From a virus: DNA of 35,218 bases. The first letter of the stretch is position 1, and every line of letters begins with the position of its first letter. Below are positions 31,972 through 35,218 of the stretch, in pieces. The stretch spans positions 1 through 35,218 of IMG/VR virus record IMGVR_UViG_3300047284_000481; one strand, given 5' to 3'. The translations under genes and the position numbers were made by a program. Under the pieces are notes generated by a model. That model made no database searches. It was not told the origin of the DNA and saw only the letters and a list, made by a program, of their open reading frames with translations.

Positions 31972-34419
31972 ATGTCAATTAATCCTACATTACAGAACTC
32001 CGCTTTTCTTGGAAACAATGACTTTACTTGGTGGCTAGGTACAGTTGAGAATGCTGACGATAGAGACGCTAAGTTAGGCAGAGTTCGTGTCAAAATTTTA
32101 GGATTTCACGATCCAGATGAGAAGCCAGAAAATCTTCCATGGGCGTTGGTTTTACAACCAACTACTAATGCTGCAGTAGGGGGAATTGGAAACGCAGCTA
32201 ATGCAGGATTAAAACCTGGAAGTTTTGTTATGGGATTTTTTCTTGACTACCCAGATTGCCAACAGCCAGTTGTGATGGGGTCTTTTTATAGTCAGATAAA
32301 AAGAACTGTAATACCAGATACTGCTAGTGCAGCAACTACTCCAGGTGCTGTTAACATTATTGACCCAAGAAAATCTGCGACTGGACAACCACAAGATGCA
32401 GAACGAACAAATGATGCAGGAGGATTGGCATCAGAGTCTGTAGCTGCGGCATCACTACCAGGATCTCTTTCAAATCCTTCTGGTAATATGGGAGCCACAT
32501 CTATTGCAGATGGAAAGGATGGTCCTGCAAAAACATTAGCAGAAGATATCAAAAGATGTATAGAAGGATTAGGTAATGTATTTAAAACTGGAGTTGTATA
32601 TAATCCTAATTCTGGAAACCCCAAACTAACTAGAGATCTTTCTGTAGAAGAAACTTTTATTACTGTATCCAACGTTGACTCATTTCCACCTACAGGAAAA
32701 ATTAAAATTGGAAATGAATACATTTTATATAATGGAAAAAATGACACATCTTTAGTCAATGCAAAACGAGGAGCATTAAATACTAAACCTGTAGCTCATG
32801 CAAAAAATTCTTCTATAGTTTATGAAAGTAAAACTGATACACCTATAGAAATCTACGGTAAGTTTACACATAAAGTTGTAGATTTGAAGAGTGCTGTAGA
32901 TAGATGCATTCAGGTTATTAGAAATTTGGTTTGGTATGTTGTGAACCAAGTAAAATCTTGGTTGATGAAAGAAGTTACTGCAATTTTAAATGCCATAGGT
33001 CTAGCTTCAAGTAGTCCCATTCCATTTTTTGTAAAAACTGTAACTGAAGTTGTTCTACAAATTTTGAGAACAATCGGCTGCACTCTGGATGAAGGTCTAG
33101 TATCCGCATTGATGGGAGGAATTGAAGGATTTATCAGAACATTTGTTTCTGATATGTCAAATCAATTACTCAACATGGCTAATAGTTATATTGATTTTGC
33201 CGAACAATGTATCAATAATATTTTCGGATCTATATTTGAAATTGTTTCTATTGGAACAGAAATTGCAAATGCAATTACAGGAATTATTAGCTTGATTGAA
33301 AGTGTCGGTAGCATCGGAGGAATGGGAGATTTATTTGATGCTGATGGAATGGTGAATGCTGATATATTATCAAGTGTTGGAAATATTGTATCATTTATCC
33401 TGAACTTATTGGGAATTGGTTGCAATAGAACTACGGATTCCCCTTTGCAAATTGATTGGGATGAATGTACTTTAACAGGAAATAATTGTAACCCATTTAA
33501 TTTCAGAGTTACGAATAATATTGCTGGCAAATGGAACCCAGAATATTCAAAAGTTTCTGTGACAGCTTCTGAAGCAGGACATGTTATTGTTATGGATGAT
33601 ACTCCATATAATAATAGACTTGTTATTGAAGCTGCTGGAAGTAGAACTGGATTTCAAGTAGACGATGATGGAAATATTCGTGTAACTAATAGTAACAATA
33701 AAACTGAGGTAACTTTTGGTAAACAGCAAGTTACTATTATGGGAGATGCGTATATTAAAACTAAAGGAAATTATCACTTACAAGTTGGAGGAGATTATCA
33801 TTTAGAAGTTAGAGGTAAATATAATCTATCAGTGTCCAGAGAAAGTAAAGTAACTTATTATGGAGAGCATGAAACTGTGTATAAAAATGATAGCAAATTG
33901 AGTGCTGCAAATGGTCTTGCATTAGCAGCATCTAAACTTGGATTTAGTGCATCGGGACAATGTGATTTATATACACCCACATTTACTACAGTATGCACTG
34001 AACACAATCATTTACTTACTGGATCTTGGAATTTATTTGCATTGTATGAAAACAAATATATTGGACTGAACAAATTCTGTTTGGTTGGAGGAAATAAAAT
34101 CAATCTTCGTGCAGGAACCAATACAGATATTGGAACTGGCATTTCAAATAAATTTCAAGCTACTGCAGAAAATGTTTGGAAAGGTGGCTTATATAATACT
34201 ACAATTATGGGAACTAATTCAGTAACTAGATTAGGAATTAATAATGATACTACTGTGGGGGCAACATCTAAAAATAGATTAGCAGTTCAACTTGAAGCTG
34301 TTACTGGAGCTAATTTCTGTACTGTGGCAGCACCAGAATCAAGAATAACTGAAGGACCAATAGTAGATGCAAGTACTTCTCTATGCATGAGAGAGGCTCC
34401 AGTAATCTTCGATACATAA
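31972..34419 (+). CDS. 5: Baseplate hub and spike protein gp5, without a lysozyme domain
   Basis: 815 residues. N-terminal OB-fold (about 15-110; Asp-Phe-Thr-Trp-Trp-Leu-Gly-Thr-Val-Glu, Gly-Arg-Val-Arg-Val-Lys-Ile-Leu-Gly-Phe-His, Gln-Gln-Pro-Val-Val-Met-Gly). A long hydrophobic helical insert (about 300-485) follows, then a VgrG-like beta-helix (about 530-815; Gly-Asn-Tyr-His-Leu-Gln-Val-Gly-Gly-Asp-Tyr repeats). The T4 lysozyme domain between OB and helix is absent: no Glu/Asp/Thr GH24 pattern is seen. The spike therefore punctures only, and wall digestion is left to the two tape-measure-like proteins. Four bases after the CP12-like stop. Confidence 0.88.
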   Translation: MSINPTLQNSAFLGNNDFTWWLGTVENADDRDAKLGRVRVKILGFHDPDEKPENLPWALVLQPTTNAAVGGIGNAANAGLKPGSFVMGFFLDYPDCQQPVVMGSFYSQIKRTVIPDTASAATTPGAVNIIDPRKSATGQPQDAERTNDAGGLASESVAAASLPGSLSNPSGNMGATSIADGKDGPAKTLAEDIKRCIEGLGNVFKTGVVYNPNSGNPKLTRDLSVEETFITVSNVDSFPPTGKIKIGNEYILYNGKNDTSLVNAKRGALNTKPVAHAKNSSIVYESKTDTPIEIYGKFTHKVVDLKSAVDRCIQVIRNLVWYVVNQVKSWLMKEVTAILNAIGLASSSPIPFFVKTVTEVVLQILRTIGCTLDEGLVSALMGGIEGFIRTFVSDMSNQLLNMANSYIDFAEQCINNIFGSIFEIVSIGTEIANAITGIISLIESVGSIGGMGDLFDADGMVNADILSSVGNIVSFILNLLGIGCNRTTDSPLQIDWDECTLTGNNCNPFNFRVTNNIAGKWNPEYSKVSVTASEAGHVIVMDDTPYNNRLVIEAAGSRTGFQVDDDGNIRVTNSNNKTEVTFGKQQVTIMGDAYIKTKGNYHLQVGGDYHLEVRGKYNLSVSRESKVTYYGEHETVYKNDSKLSAANGLALAASKLGFSASGQCDLYTPTFTTVCTEHNHLLTGSWNLFALYENKYIGLNKFCLVGGNKINLRAGTNTDIGTGISNKFQATAENVWKGGLYNTTIMGTNSVTRLGINNDTTVGATSKNRLAVQLEAVTGANFCTVAAPESRITEGPIVDASTSLCMREAPVIFDT

Positions 34420-34423
34420 TATT

Positions 34424-34442
34424 AAGTCTTGCAATGGGACTT
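34424..34442 (+). other. AAGTC/GACTT hairpin after gp5
   Basis: A 5-bp stem with a 9-nt loop; its 3' arm shares two bases with the TTGACA of the next promoter. The arms equal those of the 5770/6001 repeat hairpin. Confidence 0.4.
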
Positions 34443-34469
34443 GACAGCCGCCAGGTATCCTGCTATACT
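34441..34469 (+). promoter_or_regulatory. Early promoter after gp5
   Basis: TTGACA (34441-34446), 17 nt, TATACT (34464-34469): full consensus at both boxes. Confidence 0.8.
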
Positions 34470-34491
34470 ATGTAGGTACTGAAGGATGCCT

Positions 34492-34677
34492 ATGAACATT
34501 CGTGACAATTCAACTTTAAATAGAGTAGAGGTTGATATGCTGTCGAGGACTATCCATCTTCATGGAGATGATGGAGAGTATTTGAAAGTAGATGATTCCG
34601 ATTCTGAGCAGTTCACAAACATGTGTACTTTTATCAATGAAACTTTACCAGAAGACATGATCACATATACGTACTAA
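34492..34677 (+). CDS. Unknown small acidic protein
   Basis: 61 residues from the ATG at 34492, chosen because GAAGG (34480-34484) is well spaced for it and too close to the ATG at 34486. Beta-like Asp-Met-Leu-Ser-Arg-Thr-Ile-His-Leu-His-Gly-Asp-Asp-Gly-Glu and acidic tail. Own early promoter. No family recognised. Bases 34678-34744 after it hold no recognisable element. Confidence 0.6.
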   Translation: MNIRDNSTLNRVEVDMLSRTIHLHGDDGEYLKVDDSDSEQFTNMCTFINETLPEDMITYTY

Positions 34678-34744
34678 AATTAACTTTTAGTACCACAATA
34701 CCCGAAAAAAAATTCTCCAGGATTTTTGACTTGTAGGGTTTTCT

Positions 34745-34817
34745 GCTGGTTTAGCTATCTGGTGAAAGCACCCGACTCATAATCGGATATAGGCGAGTTC
34801 GATCCTCGCAACCAGCA
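34745..34817 (+). tRNA. tRNA-Met(CAT)
   Basis: Acceptor GCTGGTT/AACCAGC, anticodon loop CTCATAA (CAT), T arm GCGAG/CTCGC with loop TTCGATC, discriminator A; no CCA. CAT could also be an Ile tRNA with modified C34; normal D and anticodon arms favour elongator Met. Confidence 0.85.
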
Positions 34818-34818
34818 C

Positions 34819-34847
34819 TTGACAGTCTCAGCAACTTATGCTATGAT
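34819..34847 (+). promoter_or_regulatory. Early promoter of tRNA-Leu
   Basis: TTGACA (34819-34824), 17 nt, TATGAT (34842-34847), directly after tRNA-Met and 14 bases before tRNA-Leu. Confidence 0.7.
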
Positions 34848-34860
34848 TGTCTCATACCAC

Positions 34861-34944
34861 GGGGATGTGGTGGAAGTGGTAGACACACCAGACTTAAAAT
34901 CTGTTGGGAGTAATCCCGTGGGGGTTCAAGTCCCCCCGTCCCTA
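34861..34944 (+). tRNA. tRNA-Leu(TAA)
   Basis: Acceptor GGGGATG/CGTCCCT, anticodon stem CCAGA/TCTGT with loop CTTAAAA (TAA), long variable arm, T loop TTCAAGT, discriminator A; no CCA encoded. Confidence 0.93.
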
Positions 34945-34947
34945 TAT

Positions 34948-34956
34948 TGATAAATA
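34948..34956 (+). promoter_or_regulatory. Late-type promoter box of speD
   Basis: GATAAATA between tRNA-Leu and speD, 26 bases before the presumed start. Confidence 0.55.
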
Positions 34957-34981
34957 ACTCATCATTTGCAAAAATCCCGAG

Positions 34982-35218
34982 TTGAAAAAGTTAGGTAAAC
35001 ACTGTGTCGCAGAATTATACGGTTGCGACCACTCAATTCTAGATAATGAAAAGACTTTGATTGAATTAATCAAAGAATCTATTGACATTGCAGATGCAAC
35101 TCTACTAGAAATTTCCTCTCATAAATTCACTCCCCAGGGAGTTACGATAGTAGCTTTGTTATCAGAAAGTCATATTTCTATTCATACTTGGCCCGAAGAT
35201 GGTAATGTCGCATTAGAC
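34982..35218 (+). CDS. speD: S-adenosylmethionine decarboxylase proenzyme, 5' part
   Basis: 79 codons, cut by the window end. TTG start at 34982, since no ATG or GTG lies between the upstream in-frame stop (34955) and the conserved Gly-Lys-His. Contains Gly-Lys-His-Cys-Val-Ala-Glu-Leu-Tyr-Gly-Cys and the cleavage site Glu-Ser-His-Ile-Ser-Ile-His-Thr-Trp-Pro-Glu, where Ser becomes the pyruvoyl cofactor. SpeD makes decarboxylated SAM for spermidine synthesis and is a common cyanophage host-derived gene; its infection role is unclear. Confidence 0.93.
   Translation, partial: MKKLGKHCVAELYGCDHSILDNEKTLIELIKESIDIADATLLEISSHKFTPQGVTIVALLSESHISIHTWPEDGNVALD

Noticed and set aside
1-35218. CRISPR array, integrase, transposase or attachment site
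   Set aside because: No regularly spaced repeats, no integrase or transposase motifs; the tRNA genes are intact phage tRNAs rather than att duplications.

Overview
The window is part of the genome of a T4-like cyanophage (cyanomyovirus) infecting marine Synechococcus or Prochlorococcus. Three sets of genes show this. There are T4-type replication and virion genes: RNase H, gp33, gp59, gp32, gp53, gp48, gp4, gp54, gp26/51, gp27 and gp5. There are cyanobacterial metabolic genes: psbA, two hli genes, a porin, a CP12-like gene and speD. The same strand also carries thyX, phoH, a glutaredoxin gene and a tRNA array. Promoters come in two classes: sigma70-like TTGACA-N16/18-TATACT (early) and T4-late ATAAATA boxes.

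Layout. 0.05-2.3 kb: a PD-(D/E)XK nuclease, a C39-like cysteine peptidase, an RlpA-like exported protein and a membrane protein. 1.1-6.3 kb: tRNA genes (Tyr, Arg, Ile, Glu, Pro, Ala, Gly, Asn, Thr and one anticodon-less tRNA-like gene) interleaved with small unknown genes. Spacers here are full of inverted repeats and probable structured RNAs. 6.3-7.8 kb: an SLH/beta-barrel porin, a ribbon-helix-helix protein and two high-light-inducible proteins. 7.8-9.3 kb: a GH24 endolysin convergent with small minus-strand genes, one a possible holin. 9.3-12 kb: psbA (D1 with Glu130), an endonuclease VII-like HNH gene, small genes and tRNA-Ser. 12-20 kb: glutaredoxin and the nucleotide and replication block (RNase H, thyX, phoH, RecB/Cas4-like nuclease, gp33, gp59, DUF1825-like, gp32). 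20-34.4 kb: tail and baseplate block, with gp53/gp48 on minus and gp4, unknown, gp54, gp26/51, two giant tape-measure-like proteins, gp27, a CP12-like gene and gp5 on plus. 34.4-35.2 kb: a small gene, tRNA-Met, tRNA-Leu and the start of speD, cut by the window end.

How they fit together. psbA, hli, CP12 and SpeD would reshape host photosynthesis and carbon metabolism during infection. ThyX, glutaredoxin, RNase H, gp59 and gp32 support phage DNA synthesis. The baseplate block builds the injection machine, and peptidoglycan-cutting domains (M23, tail lysozyme, M15) are carried on two paralogous tape-measure-like proteins rather than on gp5. The most striking signals are: (i) a textbook -1 frameshift cassette (T TTT TTC, 7-nt spacer, 6-bp stem) that would join gp26 to a gp51-like extension lacking its own start codon; (ii) a tRNA-Arg gene whose anticodon loop is split by a 44-nt insert folding as the anticodon and T arms of another tRNA; (iii) short hairpins that begin one or two bases after almost every tRNA 3' end in the array; (iv) cloverleaf-like and multi-stem spacer RNAs; (v) early promoters whose -35 box lies in the loop of an inverted repeat; and (vi) divergent late promoters that contain each other's start codons.
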